Positions 1 through 8,822 of a stretch of 43,258 nt of DNA are shown here, one piece after another. The notes under the pieces were generated by a model. The model was not told where the DNA came from and ran no database searches. It was given only the letters and a program-made list of their open reading frames with translations. Origin of the DNA: a virus. The translations under genes were made by a program, and so were the position numbers. How positions within the stretch are numbered: position 1 is the stretch's first letter; the number at the start of each line of letters is the position of its first letter. The stretch spans positions 1 to 43,258 of the IMG/VR virus record IMGVR_UViG_3300028829_003842, one strand, 5' to 3'.

Positions 1-880
1 TGAATTAGTAGGAGTTACACTAATAGTTGGTGTTACAGAGTTTGTCGGAGTGACTGAAGAAGTTGGGGTTACCGAATTAGTTGGTGTTACAGAGTTTGTC
101 GGAGTTATTGTATTGGTTGGTGTTACAGAGTTTGTCGGAGTTATTGAATTAGTAGGAGTTACACTAATAGTTGGTGTTACAGAGTTTGTCGGAGTGACTG
201 AAGAAGTTGGGGTTACCGAATTAGTTGGTGTTACAGAATTTGTCGGAGTTATTGAATTAGTAGGAGTTACACTAATAGTTGGTGTAACTGAATTGGTTGG
301 TGTTACAGAGTTTGTCGGAGTTAATGAAGGCGTAACTGAGTTAGTAGGTGTGATAGATGGAGTAGGTGTTGTAGATGAGCCAGGTGTCAGTGATGGTGTT
401 GGTGTTACTGAGTTGGTCGGTGTCAACGATTGTGTCGGAGTTAATGAAGGCGTAACTGAATTGGTAGGAGTTATTGAGATGGTGGGAGTTACAGAATTTG
501 TTGGTGTCACTGATTGTGTCGGAGTTAATGAAGGAGTGACTGAAGAAGTTGGTGTAACTGAATTGGTAGGAGTGACTGAATTAGTTGGTGTAACTGAGTT
601 GGTAGGAGTAACTGAATTGGTAGGAGTAACTGAATTAGTTGGTGTAACTGAATTAGTTGGTGTGAGTGTTGGTGTTGGTGTAACTGAGTTGGTAGGAGTA
701 ACTGAATTAGTTGGTGTGAGTGTTGGTGTTGGTGTAACTGAGTTGGTAGGAGTAACTGAATTAGTTGGTGTGAGTGTTGGTGTTGGTGTTATAGAGTTAG
801 TTGGTGTGAGTGTTGGTGTTATTGTTTGTGTAGGTGTCGGCGTTATGGTAGGTGTAGGTGTTGTCGTCTGAGTTATATTA
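1..880 (-). repeat. 18-bp tandem repeat coding for VTPTNS hexapeptides, with 108/144-bp higher-order copies
   Basis: The basic unit is 18 bp (six codons) and continues from about 880 to the left edge. Larger blocks are also duplicated: the stretch beginning at base 1 recurs almost exactly at 145 (144 bp, eight units) and begins again at 253 (108 bp, six units). Because the unit is a multiple of three and low in T-A-rich stops, the opposite strand is also open, but that frame is only a shadow. Confidence 0.9.
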
Positions 881-1350
881 TTTACAGAAGCCTCAACCAC
901 CAACTCACATCTAATACCTATAGACGAGGTTGGTGTTGGTTGTGGTGTAGGTGAAACTCTAATATTAGGTCGGCAACACATATCAGGGTTAGCGAAAGAG
1001 TCTATTACATTAATTTTAATTTCGTTTTGTATTGGTAATATTTCGGTACCTCTTTGACCTACAATTTTAAATTCACTAATATAACCCCCTAATTTTGAGG
1101 TTTCTTTTTGTGTGAATTGAGTTTCCAAGTAATAACTTTTAATAGGACCTGAATTTGTTGACCTTTTTACTTTTACTGACACAGGCTTATTAATAATAGT
1201 ATAAAAACCAGTCTCCTCACTTTTCATGTTAAACGTAATGGTTGATGCGGAAAAATCATCGTTAGATGACCAAAAAGAATTTTCATCATCTATAAAAACC
1301 TCAACGGTTAGTTTCGGTAGTGTGCTATTTTTTCTAATATAAAAATTCAT
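1..1350 (-). CDS. Tail-fibre-like protein with mucin-like TPTNSV repeats (partial, C-terminus cut by window edge)
   Basis: Reading the minus strand from the ATG at 1350 gives 450 codons with no stop before the left edge, so the C-terminus is missing. Residues 1 to about 125 look like a folded beta-rich domain beginning [19 protein letters not shown]. Residues about 130-141 are a Pro/Thr linker. From about residue 157 to the edge the protein is almost only hexapeptides of the type V-T-P-T-N-S, with variants [12 protein letters not shown] and TPTISV. The start lies 2 nt after the stop of the upstream minus-strand gene, so the two are co-transcribed. Position beside a LamG-like tail gene suggests a virion fibre or adhesin. 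The Thr/Ser/Pro-rich repeat would be extended and is a plausible O-glycosylation substrate (inference). Family not recognised beyond this. Confidence 0.75.
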   Translation of the reverse strand, partial: MNFYIRKNSTLPKLTVEVFIDDENSFWSSNDDFSASTITFNMKSEETGFYTIINKPVSVKVKRSTNSGPIKSYYLETQFTQKETSKLGGYISEFKIVGQRGTEILPIQNEIKINVIDSFANPDMCCRPNIRVSPTPQPTPTSSIGIRCELVVEASVNNITQTTTPTPTITPTPTQTITPTLTPTNSITPTPTLTPTNSVTPTNSVTPTPTLTPTNSVTPTNSVTPTPTLTPTNSVTPTNSVTPTNSVTPTNSVTPTNSVTPTNSVTPTSSVTPSLTPTQSVTPTNSVTPTISITPTNSVTPSLTPTQSLTPTNSVTPTPSLTPGSSTTPTPSITPTNSVTPSLTPTNSVTPTNSVTPTISVTPTNSITPTNSVTPTNSVTPTSSVTPTNSVTPTISVTPTNSITPTNSVTPTNTITPTNSVTPTNSVTPTSSVTPTNSVTPTISVTPTNS

Positions 1351-1352
1351 AA

Positions 1353-3275
1353 TTAACTAATACTCCCTACTACGTTTAATCGACAATCTGAGTCAACACA
1401 TTCAATACAGTCTTTACACCAAAAATCATATAGATTGAACTTATCTTTAAGTACCCTAAAATTGTGTTGTATTTCAGGTGCGGTAAGGGGCTCCACATAC
1501 ATTCTAAATTGTGAAATACCCCCCATAAAAGTACCCCCAAAGTCAGGTTCCATAATAATGTCAGTGGTAAGACCTGATAAAGTCGTACCTGATAAAGTTT
1601 CGTTTGGCATTAACTCAGGGTCTTGAATATATGGACCCGTAAGTCCTGAACATCCACTAAATATTAAACTCTCCCTTAATCCTTGTGTTCCACCACCTAT
1701 AGATATGTTAAAAGGTACTCCTAACTGTTTTTCTTTTTCGGTATTAAGTTCATGGGGAATAATTTCTTCAAAATCAGGAATTTCCATAAACAGGTAACCA
1801 TTAATATAAATTTTTAATATACCTAATCTTTTTATCCTATCTTCAAACCATTTTTGTGTTAAATTAATATATGTTCTTTGTTCTTCTTTTGTGGTTCCAG
1901 AATGTGTCTGAGGTGGCATTATTAAGTTTGTGGAGGCGCCATTTAACTCAGACGGGAATAATAATTTTCGAACATCCCCCAATCCTCCCCAATTTAATAA
2001 ATCACAATCCTCCAAAGTAATATACCTTTCAAATACTGTACTTATCATAACCCATGATTCCTCACTTGACGAGGTACATGCAGTGTAAATACAATCCTTA
2101 TAAATCGTATCCGTAGAACAAGTCTCCACTATTGTATATCCTGAACTATAAGTAACTCCTGTATTTTCACAAGTACCTGTAGTTATACAGTCACCGGTAA
2201 ATTTAATGTATTTTACACAAATTTTAGGATTAGATGGGTCTCCTGAAAATCTAACAGAAAACGCGTTAGAAAATAAATCTAAATCGGGGTCGGGTAATTT
2301 TTTAGGTATTTCCTCAGTGTACCCACCACAACTACTTATTCCGTGTGTTTGTGTGACCGCAGTTTGCGGATAAACTAAAAGACAGTCTGAGTTAGTGACT
2401 CCAGTGTCTGAACATGCACAAGTTTTAATACACTCCGTCAACGATGAGGTAACTCTTGTATAACCCGTATCGTTTAATGGGCTTCCTGACGCGGGATGGT
2501 AATATTTATTTTCGGACCTCGTACCCATGAAAAAGAAAGTACCTGAATTTCCTGAGTAGACATCATTTAAATACAAAGAATCTGAATCAGGTGTAAATTT
2601 ATTTTCTAATCTAGGTTTTAATAATAATTCCGATGACCAACCTTTATTAACTCTTTCAGGAAAAACCTCATAATCGTAACCAAATAACTTATAAAACCCC
2701 TGATAAAAACCACCATATAGTTCGTTATAATAACCTACGTCACTATCATTATAAGAAACTATATTATATAAAGTCCTTTTAGTGTTACCCGAAAATCTAT
2801 GATTAGGTGATTCGGTATAACCTGTAACGGGGTGCATCTTAAACCTTCTATCATAATAATGAGGATTAAACTTTTCAAAATCATTTAAGCCCATAGTGAA
2901 TGTCAGGGTTTTACCTGTCATTTTGTCATATAATCCATTATCTGTAGCTGTTAAACCAATATCACATAAGGTAGTGGCAGTTTCACAAAATAAATCGTCA
3001 TTGTTTGGGTTATAATAGTTTTTAGAAACTAAAGTGTTACCTGAGTAATATTTTTCCCACAGTAAGGTTTCTTTTTGATTAGATAAATTAGAGTTTAAAT
3101 CAATATTGATGGGTAATACGTTACCGTTATTTTCGCCTATTAAATTAGGTGAAAATACCACTTCAGAGTTATATCCGTCGATATCCGAAGAAAGTGTAAT
3201 GTCAAAATCGTCAATATTAGACAATTTTGCATCAAATCTATTAAAATAATAATTTTTAATATTTTGCCCGGGCAT
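1353..3275 (-). CDS. Virion structural protein, Cys-rich with LamG/ConA-like C-terminus, probable tail fibre
   Basis: 640 aa. The last 110 residues hold a pattern typical of LamG/concanavalin-like domains: a Gly-rich strand, then [19 protein letters not shown] and an N-x2-V-x-K-D helix. A middle segment is unusually Cys-rich ([11 protein letters not shown], then [11 protein letters not shown] and [12 protein letters not shown]), and a CxxCxxCxxxxC cluster lies near the C-terminus ([13 protein letters not shown]). No signal peptide. The start ATG at 3275 has AAGGAG immediately upstream, one of the few Shine-Dalgarno-like leaders here, and a late-promoter octamer 33 nt further up. It is followed at once by the repeat-fibre gene. 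Sugar binding or host adhesion is likely from the fold, but the exact virion location is inferred. Confidence 0.65.
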   Translation of the reverse strand: MPGQNIKNYYFNRFDAKLSNIDDFDITLSSDIDGYNSEVVFSPNLIGENNGNVLPINIDLNSNLSNQKETLLWEKYYSGNTLVSKNYYNPNNDDLFCETATTLCDIGLTATDNGLYDKMTGKTLTFTMGLNDFEKFNPHYYDRRFKMHPVTGYTESPNHRFSGNTKRTLYNIVSYNDSDVGYYNELYGGFYQGFYKLFGYDYEVFPERVNKGWSSELLLKPRLENKFTPDSDSLYLNDVYSGNSGTFFFMGTRSENKYYHPASGSPLNDTGYTRVTSSLTECIKTCACSDTGVTNSDCLLVYPQTAVTQTHGISSCGGYTEEIPKKLPDPDLDLFSNAFSVRFSGDPSNPKICVKYIKFTGDCITTGTCENTGVTYSSGYTIVETCSTDTIYKDCIYTACTSSSEESWVMISTVFERYITLEDCDLLNWGGLGDVRKLLFPSELNGASTNLIMPPQTHSGTTKEEQRTYINLTQKWFEDRIKRLGILKIYINGYLFMEIPDFEEIIPHELNTEKEKQLGVPFNISIGGGTQGLRESLIFSGCSGLTGPYIQDPELMPNETLSGTTLSGLTTDIIMEPDFGGTFMGGISQFRMYVEPLTAPEIQHNFRVLKDKFNLYDFWCKDCIECVDSDCRLNVVGSIS

Positions 3276-3288
3276 ACTCCTTTTTTAT

Positions 3289-3296
3289 GATAAATA
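3289..3296 (+). promoter_or_regulatory. Late-promoter-like octamer GATAAATA
   Basis: One mismatch from the T4 late -10 element TATAAATA, followed by C as in the other sites here. It lies 34 nt before the ATG at 3331, the same spacing as the best sites in this window, and is half of a divergent pair with the minus-strand site at 3309. Confidence 0.55.
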
Positions 3297-3308
3297 CTTC
3301 CTTCGATG

Positions 3309-3316
3309 TATTTATA
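3309..3316 (-). promoter_or_regulatory. T4-type late promoter octamer TATAAATA
   Basis: On the minus strand the gap between the divergent genes contains TATAAATAC, ending 33 nt before the start codon at 3275. It matches the T4 late -10 consensus exactly, and the window encodes a gp55-like sigma factor that could recognise it. Confidence 0.65.
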
Positions 3317-3330
3317 GAAAAAAACTAAAT

Positions 3331-4086
3331 ATGAAGTCGTATCTTTTTAGAACAAAAGAAGAAGCGTTAGACGCATCTAAAGAACTGGGTTGTGAAGGAT
3401 TTCACAAACACAAAAGAAAACCTTTTATGCCTTGTAAATCTCATGACACTTTTAAAAATAAAGTGAAAGACTTAGAAGAACCTAAAGGAGAATTAGATGA
3501 GTTAATTGATTTTGACGGAACCATGAATAATTCTAAAGTTCCTTTAATTGACCCAAGAACTAGTGCCCCTGGTCTAAGTACAATGGATAAAAGAGTCGCA
3601 TCAGGACATCAAACCCAAGACCCACTTATGAGAGGATATAGAGTTTATTATGGTGAGTCGTTAGTCAGAGAAGAAGATATATCAGGGGCTTTTGGTCGTG
3701 AAGATACTGAAGATATGAATGCTGAGGAAACTATAAATTACTTTATTAAAACCTTTGAATTTAGTCCTGAGGATGCAAAAAATAGGGCGGCGGAAATGGG
3801 TAAAGATGAAAAGATACCAGTAAATAAAAAAATTGAAAAGGAAGAGGGAGAAGACTTTATTGATACTATGAGGTTAATTGAAAAAGAATTCACTAAAGAA
3901 GATATTATAAAAATGGCTGAGGACTCATTAGTCTTAAAGTCTGACGATAAAGGTTTGAATAAAAAAGAATTGTCTGATGACTCGGTGTCTCCAATCATTA
4001 AAAGAAATTTAAAATCCTTGAAAAATATGGCCGAAACTGAAGGTATATCAATACCTCAGTTAGTTAAGATGTTAAAAAATGAATAA
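3331..4086 (+). CDS. Hypothetical phage protein with N-terminal Cys/His cluster
   Basis: 251 aa. The N-terminus carries Cys21, His25, His27, Cys35 and His38, spaced so that they could bind a metal. I recall a similar GC-x3-H ... MPC-x2-H motif in other marine T4-like phage proteins. The rest is highly charged and mostly helical (Glu/Lys-rich, residues 125-250). It opens a plus-strand run of small genes and overlaps the next gene by 8 nt. Function unknown; virion assembly or a structural accessory role is possible from context only. Confidence 0.7.
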   Translation: MKSYLFRTKEEALDASKELGCEGFHKHKRKPFMPCKSHDTFKNKVKDLEEPKGELDELIDFDGTMNNSKVPLIDPRTSAPGLSTMDKRVASGHQTQDPLMRGYRVYYGESLVREEDISGAFGREDTEDMNAEETINYFIKTFEFSPEDAKNRAAEMGKDEKIPVNKKIEKEEGEDFIDTMRLIEKEFTKEDIIKMAEDSLVLKSDDKGLNKKELSDDSVSPIIKRNLKSLKNMAETEGISIPQLVKMLKNE

Positions 4087-4543
4087 AGATTTGTACCATA
4101 GAAAGGCTAAATTACCTGAATCTTTAAAGACCCATTTACAAAAAAGTTTTGAAATGGTGGAAGGGGACAGTAACGTTGAGGGTTACAATAGAAATAAAGA
4201 TTTAAGGGAAAAAGGCGTTGTTGGATATCCGGTTTTAAAAAGAATTAAAAACTGGTTTGATTCCTATGACGGAGATGGTAAAGATTCGCCTTTTGTTTTA
4301 AACGGGGGTCACAGAATGCATAAATGGTGTGACCACGTACTTAATCATTGGAGGGATAGTATGTCTCAAGGAAAGACTGTTAAGTCTGACACTGGAATGG
4401 ATAATCAATTTATCGACAATCATGAAAAAGAAGGTATAATAGTTAACCCTCATGATAAACATGAAAAAGGAATTAATAAGTTTGATACTTCAATAACTGA
4501 AGAAATTAAAAAAATAAATAAATTATTTAAAACAATAGAATAA
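4079..4543 (+). CDS. Hypothetical phage protein
   Basis: 154 aa, start overlapping the end of the preceding gene by 8 nt. The centre contains a His/Trp-rich patch (NGGHRMHKWCDHVLNHWRDS) that could be structural or metal-binding. The ends are Lys/Asp-rich. No family recognised. Tight coupling to 3331-4086 and 4543-4839 indicates one operon and a related role. Confidence 0.65.
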   Translation: MNKDLYHRKAKLPESLKTHLQKSFEMVEGDSNVEGYNRNKDLREKGVVGYPVLKRIKNWFDSYDGDGKDSPFVLNGGHRMHKWCDHVLNHWRDSMSQGKTVKSDTGMDNQFIDNHEKEGIIVNPHDKHEKGINKFDTSITEEIKKINKLFKTIE

Positions 4544-4839
4544 TGGCAACACAAAATGACAAATTAGATTTTGCACAACCAGAAAATACGTTATCGGCAA
4601 TTGCTGAGGCGGAAAGAGCAAAACTATTCCCAAGGAATGATTACTCACCTAAGTCAGAAAAGTACTCATCTGTACACCCTGATGCGAATGCTGACGGAGA
4701 TGAATTAGGTAGAGGAACTGGTACATTTTTAGACGTTTATAATCAAAATGCTGGTACGTCAACTGATGTATTTGAAAGAAAAGACGAAATAAAAGTTAAT
4801 AAGTACAACTCAAGTCAACCATACAACGTAGAAGGATGA
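4543..4839 (+). CDS. Hypothetical small phage protein
   Basis: 98 aa, polar, low in hydrophobic residues and rich in Asn, Asp and Gly, so probably extended or disordered. The ATG overlaps the TAA of the previous gene by one base (TAATG), and the gene overlaps the next by 4 nt. No motif recognised. Similar Asn-rich short proteins are often minor virion proteins, but nothing in the sequence proves it. Confidence 0.6.
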   Translation: MATQNDKLDFAQPENTLSAIAEAERAKLFPRNDYSPKSEKYSSVHPDANADGDELGRGTGTFLDVYNQNAGTSTDVFERKDEIKVNKYNSSQPYNVEG

Positions 4840-5225
4840 AACTAATAACGACATTTAAATCTTTATTAACTGAAATTGCGTCTTTAGATGATATTAAAGA
4901 TTCGATTAATAAGAAAATTGTCGTTACAATGTACTACGATGGGGACGAACCTGGAGGAAAGGGTTATAGAGTAGTCGAACCCGTTGCGGTAGGTTATAGT
5001 AAGGGAGGTAACAATTTAGTTTTAAGGGCATGGGACTTAGACGGGGCGTCTCATAAAGCAACTATAGGCGAAGAACCATTACCTAGCTGGAGACTCTTTA
5101 GGGTTGATAAAATATTGACTTATCAACCAACTACTGATAGTTTTACAGAAGTGAGACCTAACTACAACCCAACAGGAGATAACAGTATGATAAATATGTT
5201 ATTAAACGCTACGTTTGATACCTGA
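4836..5225 (+). CDS. WYL-like domain protein
   Basis: 129 aa. From residue 22 the order of features is that of a WYL domain (a small SH3-like ligand-binding fold): an I-N-K-K-I-V-V-T-M-Y-Y strand, then KGYRVVEPVAVGYSKGG, then LVLRAWDLDG, then SWRLFRVDKI. WYL domains usually sense nucleotides or single-stranded DNA in transcription regulators. Free-standing versions in phages lack the helix-turn-helix, as here. It starts 4 nt inside the preceding gene. A direct function cannot be assigned. Confidence 0.55.
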   Translation: MKLITTFKSLLTEIASLDDIKDSINKKIVVTMYYDGDEPGGKGYRVVEPVAVGYSKGGNNLVLRAWDLDGASHKATIGEEPLPSWRLFRVDKILTYQPTTDSFTEVRPNYNPTGDNSMINMLLNATFDT

Positions 5226-5258
5226 GAGTTAAATTAAAAAAACTGAACCCCAATACAC

Positions 5259-5828
5259 ATGAGTGATTTAATGCAAAAATTAGCGATGTCCAAAAAAATA
5301 ATGGATAAACACATCGAAGTACCAAGAGGTCAATCACCGGGACTTCCCATGAGTGAGAATGTAAACGCAACATACAACATACCGGAAAATATAGACAGTC
5401 AACTGACTCAACAACCGACACAACCATCAATACAGGAAACGGTTAATGTTCAACCAGTAAGTCAAGATGCAGTTATAAACTCAAAACTACCTGAAGAAAT
5501 TAAAAAATTAATGTTAGAAAATCCGATAGTTCAGCCTCAAATGAATGGACCGTCACTTTCTAATGAAATAATAGAAGGGGCTACAAGACTAATGGGTAAT
5601 AAGGTAACTGAACAGAATACTATTCAACCAACAAATAATGATTCTGACCTAAAGCAAATGATAAGAGATGTTGTTAGAGACACTGTTAGAGATGTGGTTA
5701 AAGAAGAATTAAAAAATTCAGGTTTATTAAGTGAATCTACACAAAAAGCTAATGAAACTCTTTCATTAAGAGTAGGTAAACACATTTTTGAAGGTAAGGT
5801 TACAAAAATTAAAAAAGTAAAACAATAA
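5259..5828 (+). CDS. Hypothetical phage protein with C-terminal helical segment
   Basis: 189 aa. The N-terminal two thirds are Gln/Pro/Asn-rich and low complexity. Residues about 125-155 form an amphipathic helix (DLKQMIRDVVRDTVRDVVKE), followed by a short basic beta-like tail ending GKHIFEGKVTKIKKVKQ. I have seen the same C-terminal arrangement in other marine myovirus genomes, always as hypothetical. No Shine-Dalgarno sequence precedes the ATG. It is the last gene before the glycan cassette. Confidence 0.65.
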   Translation: MSDLMQKLAMSKKIMDKHIEVPRGQSPGLPMSENVNATYNIPENIDSQLTQQPTQPSIQETVNVQPVSQDAVINSKLPEEIKKLMLENPIVQPQMNGPSLSNEIIEGATRLMGNKVTEQNTIQPTNNDSDLKQMIRDVVRDTVRDVVKEELKNSGLLSESTQKANETLSLRVGKHIFEGKVTKIKKVKQ

Positions 5829-5855
5829 CTTTTCTTATTAAGTTTTTTTTCCTAT

Positions 5856-5875
5856 ACTTTTCTAAATAGAAAAGT
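5856..5875 (+). promoter_or_regulatory. Perfect 8-bp hairpin abutting the start codon of the first glycan gene
   Basis: ACTTTTCT (5856-5863), loop AAAT, AGAAAAGT (5868-5875), with the ATG at 5877. A T8 run lies before the hairpin rather than after it, so it is not a normal terminator for the upstream gene. In the mRNA it would cover the initiation region, so it may restrain translation of the first gene of the cassette. The loop region CTAAATA also resembles the late octamer. Confidence 0.4.
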
Positions 5876-5876
5876 C

Positions 5877-7088
5877 ATGTCAAAAATTAATGTGTTAGTA
5901 CTCCCATCAGACAGAACAGGAGTAGGTAAATTTCGTTCTGTCGAACCTCACACGTTTTTACAACAACATTATTCCGATGAATTTCATGTTGATATAGATT
6001 ACGAACCAAAAATAAATGACGAGAACTATTGGAAGAAGTATCAAATAGTACATTTTCATAGAGTTATAGGTTCGAATTATGAGCAGTCCCCTTTAATTAT
6101 TAAACAGTTAAGAGATTGGGGTATTGTTACTATTGGAGATATTGATGATTATTGGCAACCAGGAAAAGAGCATCCTGCATATGAATTAGTAAAAAAACAT
6201 AATTTAAATCAACATATAATGAAAAATTTGAGTTGTGTTGACTATGTTACAACTACTACTGAATTATTTGCTAATGAAATAAGAAAAATAAATAAGAACG
6301 TTTTTGTTTTACCCAACGCGATTAATCCCGACGAACCACAATTCACAGAAAAAACTAAACCTAGTGATAGGTTAAGGTTTGGGTGGTTAGGTGGTTCCTC
6401 ACACTTACATGACTTGAAATTACTTGAAGGTACCACTAATAGGTTAAATGAGTTTAAAAATGATTATCAGATGTACCTATGTGGTTTTGATATTAGAGGT
6501 AATGTAACAGAAATTAATAGGGAGACTGGGGAGGAAAAAAAGAGACCTATCAAACCTGATGAGACCGTATGGAAGAAATATGAGGAGATATTTACGGATG
6601 GTTATAAAACCGTAGATGAAAAACAAATGAAGTACCTGATGGAGTACCAACCAGGAGATTATAGTGAAGAAGATGTTTTTTACCATAGAGTATGGACCCA
6701 ACCGATTAATAGTTACGCAAAAAATTACTCTAAGTTTGACGTGTCTTTAGCACCTATTAAAGACCATATGTTTAACAGGATGAAATCTCAGTTAAAGGTA
6801 ATTGAAGCCGGTTTCTATAAAAAAGCCTTAATAGCTTCTGATGTGGGTCCATACACAATTGACTTAAAACACTCATTAGATAAAGGAAATTTTGTTGACG
6901 GTAACGCACTATTAGTAGATAAAGGTAGGAATGGCAGCGATTGGGCAAAATACATGAAAAAGCTTATTAAAAACCCATCATGGGTGGAAGATTTAGGTGA
7001 GAGACTTTATGAAACTGTAAACGGAACTTACGATTTAAAGAGTGTAACTAAAAATAGAGCGGAATTTTATAAATCTTTAGTAAAATGA
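5877..7088 (+). CDS. Glycosyltransferase, GT-B fold (GT4-like)
   Basis: 403 aa. The protein has two Rossmann-like halves. The N-terminal half includes GDIDDYW and VLPNAINPDEP. The C-terminal half begins near residue 166 with RFGWLGGSSHLHDL and ends with the sugar-nucleotide-binding region QLKVIEAGFYKKALIASDVG near residues 305-325, the usual E-x-G-x-P/A-x-I-A-S pattern of GT4-type enzymes. Expected to transfer a sugar from a nucleotide donor to a glycan or protein acceptor in the cytoplasm; donor and acceptor unknown. It opens the cassette and overlaps the exonuclease gene by an ATGA. Confidence 0.8.
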   Translation: MSKINVLVLPSDRTGVGKFRSVEPHTFLQQHYSDEFHVDIDYEPKINDENYWKKYQIVHFHRVIGSNYEQSPLIIKQLRDWGIVTIGDIDDYWQPGKEHPAYELVKKHNLNQHIMKNLSCVDYVTTTTELFANEIRKINKNVFVLPNAINPDEPQFTEKTKPSDRLRFGWLGGSSHLHDLKLLEGTTNRLNEFKNDYQMYLCGFDIRGNVTEINRETGEEKKRPIKPDETVWKKYEEIFTDGYKTVDEKQMKYLMEYQPGDYSEEDVFYHRVWTQPINSYAKNYSKFDVSLAPIKDHMFNRMKSQLKVIEAGFYKKALIASDVGPYTIDLKHSLDKGNFVDGNALLVDKGRNGSDWAKYMKKLIKNPSWVEDLGERLYETVNGTYDLKSVTKNRAEFYKSLVK

Positions 7089-7786
7089 TAGACGTACCAT
7101 TAAACAAATTATTATTTTTTGATTTAGAGACTGTAGGAATAGAAAAAGACTACACCACTTTAAATGAAAAGAATCCTGAAATGGGTAGACTTTTTGAAAG
7201 TTACCGAAATTGGTTTGAGAAAAGATATCCTGAAGATGTTGATAAACCTTTAGATGAAATATTCACCAATCACGCGGCGTTAATATCAGATTTCGCAAAA
7301 ATTATTGTAGCTTCATTTTCATTCATAACACCAAGTGGAGAAGTACACACCACTACGTTCGCAGAAGATGATGAAAAAAAACTATTACTAGGGGTTAAAG
7401 ATTTATTAAATAAAGTATTAAAACTTGATTTTCACCTATGTGGTCACAACATAAAGGGATTCGATATGCCGATGCTGTCTAAGAGATTTGTTTGTAACGG
7501 TATAAAACCCCCAAGTATTTTACCAAAATTAGGTACAAAACCATGGGAATTAAAAGCGGTAGACACGAAAGAATTATGGCAATTCGGTTCATTTAATTCA
7601 CCAGCCTCTCTTGATTTAATGTGTGTTGCTATGGACGTAAATAGTCCTAAAACAGGTGAAGTTTCGGGAAATATGGTACACGACACGTATTGGAATTCAA
7701 ATGGATTGACTCCAATAGCCGATTATTGTGAAAGGGATGTTCAAGTTTTAGTGGATGTGATGAATAAAATTTATAATTTAAAATAA
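7085..7786 (+). CDS. 3'-5' exonuclease, DnaQ/PolB-exo-like (DEDD family)
   Basis: 233 aa. Exo I is LLFFDLETVG near the N-terminus (catalytic Asp/Glu). Exo II is in LCGHNIKGFDMPML (residues about 119-132). Exo III is YCERDVQVLVDVM near the C-terminus, with Tyr four residues before Asp, as in DEDDy enzymes. This is the RNase H-fold 3'-5' exonuclease related to the proofreading domain of B-family polymerases, but free-standing. It probably trims DNA during replication or repair. It overlaps the preceding glycosyltransferase by 4 nt, so a DNA-metabolism gene is embedded in the glycan operon together with the dUTPase. Confidence 0.8.
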   Translation: MIDVPLNKLLFFDLETVGIEKDYTTLNEKNPEMGRLFESYRNWFEKRYPEDVDKPLDEIFTNHAALISDFAKIIVASFSFITPSGEVHTTTFAEDDEKKLLLGVKDLLNKVLKLDFHLCGHNIKGFDMPMLSKRFVCNGIKPPSILPKLGTKPWELKAVDTKELWQFGSFNSPASLDLMCVAMDVNSPKTGEVSGNMVHDTYWNSNGLTPIADYCERDVQVLVDVMNKIYNLK

Positions 7787-7787
7787 T

Positions 7788-8387
7788 ATGTTTAAAAAAT
7801 TTAACGAACTTAACGAAAGTTTGAGAGCTTTAAAAGATTTAGAAGGTAAATTAAATGAAGTGGATATGAGTAATCCTCAAGAACTATTAAATAGTTTAGG
7901 GGTAAATGTTGACGATGTTGAAGAAAGTTTTAATAACAATTTTACAGGTAAAGTTGAATTAAAATATTTTTTGAATTCAGATAATAAGGAGTTAGAGTAC
8001 GCTTACCCTACCGATTCGGGAATTGATTTAAGGTCTAATGTCGATATTACTTTAGAGCCATTTGGTAGAGCGTTAGTTCCTACGGGTATTCATTTTGATG
8101 TACCCGAAAGATGTGAGATACAAGTTAGACCAAAAAGTGGATTAGCAATTAAACGTGGTTTATCAGTCTTAAATACTCCAGGTACAGTAGACTATGGTTA
8201 TACGGGAGAAATTAAAGTAATCGTCTTTAATATGAGTAATGAGGTACAAAGTATAGTTAAAGGAGATAAGATTGCACAAGCGGTTGTATGTCCTGTGGTT
8301 CAGGGTTCTGAAATTAACCTAAAGAGAGTGGATAAAATTGAGAATAAAGACCGTAATAGTAACGGGTTTGGTTCTACAGGAAATTAA
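7788..8387 (+). CDS. dut: dUTP diphosphatase (dUTPase) with N-terminal extension
   Basis: 199 aa, against about 150 for trimeric dUTPases. The first 60 residues are an extra helical, acidic extension. The five dUTPase motifs follow: I TDSGIDL, II RPKSGLA, III LNTPGTVDYGYTGEI, IV GDKIAQ and V NSNGFGSTG. Motif V has Asn-Ser-Asn where most enzymes have a Gly-rich Arg-Gly-x-Gly, but the FGSTG core is intact. The enzyme hydrolyses dUTP to dUMP, keeping uracil out of phage DNA and feeding dTMP synthesis. It starts 2 nt after the exonuclease stop. Confidence 0.9.
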   Translation: MFKKFNELNESLRALKDLEGKLNEVDMSNPQELLNSLGVNVDDVEESFNNNFTGKVELKYFLNSDNKELEYAYPTDSGIDLRSNVDITLEPFGRALVPTGIHFDVPERCEIQVRPKSGLAIKRGLSVLNTPGTVDYGYTGEIKVIVFNMSNEVQSIVKGDKIAQAVVCPVVQGSEINLKRVDKIENKDRNSNGFGSTGN

Positions 8388-8393
8388 AAAATT

Positions 8394-8822
8394 ATGAAAA
8401 AAGTTATTGAATTAAAAACAAGTACCGATGATGAGGGGTATGCTACAAGTCCTACCTTACCTGACGGTATTAAAAATTATCTAATTGATATAGATGGTAC
8501 TATCACTGATGACGTACCTAATGAAGAATCTGAAAGAATGAGACAGGTTATACCATATGAGGGTTCAGTAGAAACCTTAAACGGATGGTTTAATGAAGGT
8601 CACATAATCACATTTTTTACTTCACGAACTGAAGAGGTAAGAGAAATTACCGAAGAATGGTTGGATAAGTGGGGGTTCAAGTATAGTAATTTATTAATGG
8701 GTAAACCTCGTGGTGGTAATTATCATTGGATTGATAATCATATTGTTAGAGGTACTCGTTACAAAGGTCAGTGGACTGAACTGACTAAGAAAACATTAGA
8801 AATTGAAGTATTTGAAGATTAA
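8394..8822 (+). CDS. HAD-superfamily phosphatase (sugar-phosphate type)
   Basis: 142 aa. HAD motif I is LIDIDGTITDD (nucleophile and acid Asp, residues about 32-36), motif II is ITFFTSRTEE, and a conserved Lys and acidic region is in GKPRGGNYHWIDNHIV. Close relatives sit in bacterial and phage polysaccharide clusters and are sometimes annotated as phosphoheptose-related or KdsC-like phosphatases. The likely job is dephosphorylating a sugar phosphate for glycan synthesis. Its stop and the next start share TAATGA, so the genes are translationally coupled. Substrate not determinable. Confidence 0.75.
   Translation: MKKVIELKTSTDDEGYATSPTLPDGIKNYLIDIDGTITDDVPNEESERMRQVIPYEGSVETLNGWFNEGHIITFFTSRTEEVREITEEWLDKWGFKYSNLLMGKPRGGNYHWIDNHIVRGTRYKGQWTELTKKTLEIEVFED

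Noticed and set aside
1-870. Possible CRISPR array from regularly spaced repeats
   Set aside because: Units are contiguous 18-mers without unique spacers and keep a coding frame.
50-871. Long plus-strand open frame rich in VGVTEL repeats
   Set aside because: It is the antisense of the TPTNSV repeat in the minus-strand fibre gene. It has no plausible leader, and the minus-strand frame continues with non-repetitive protein sequence to an ATG right after the upstream gene.
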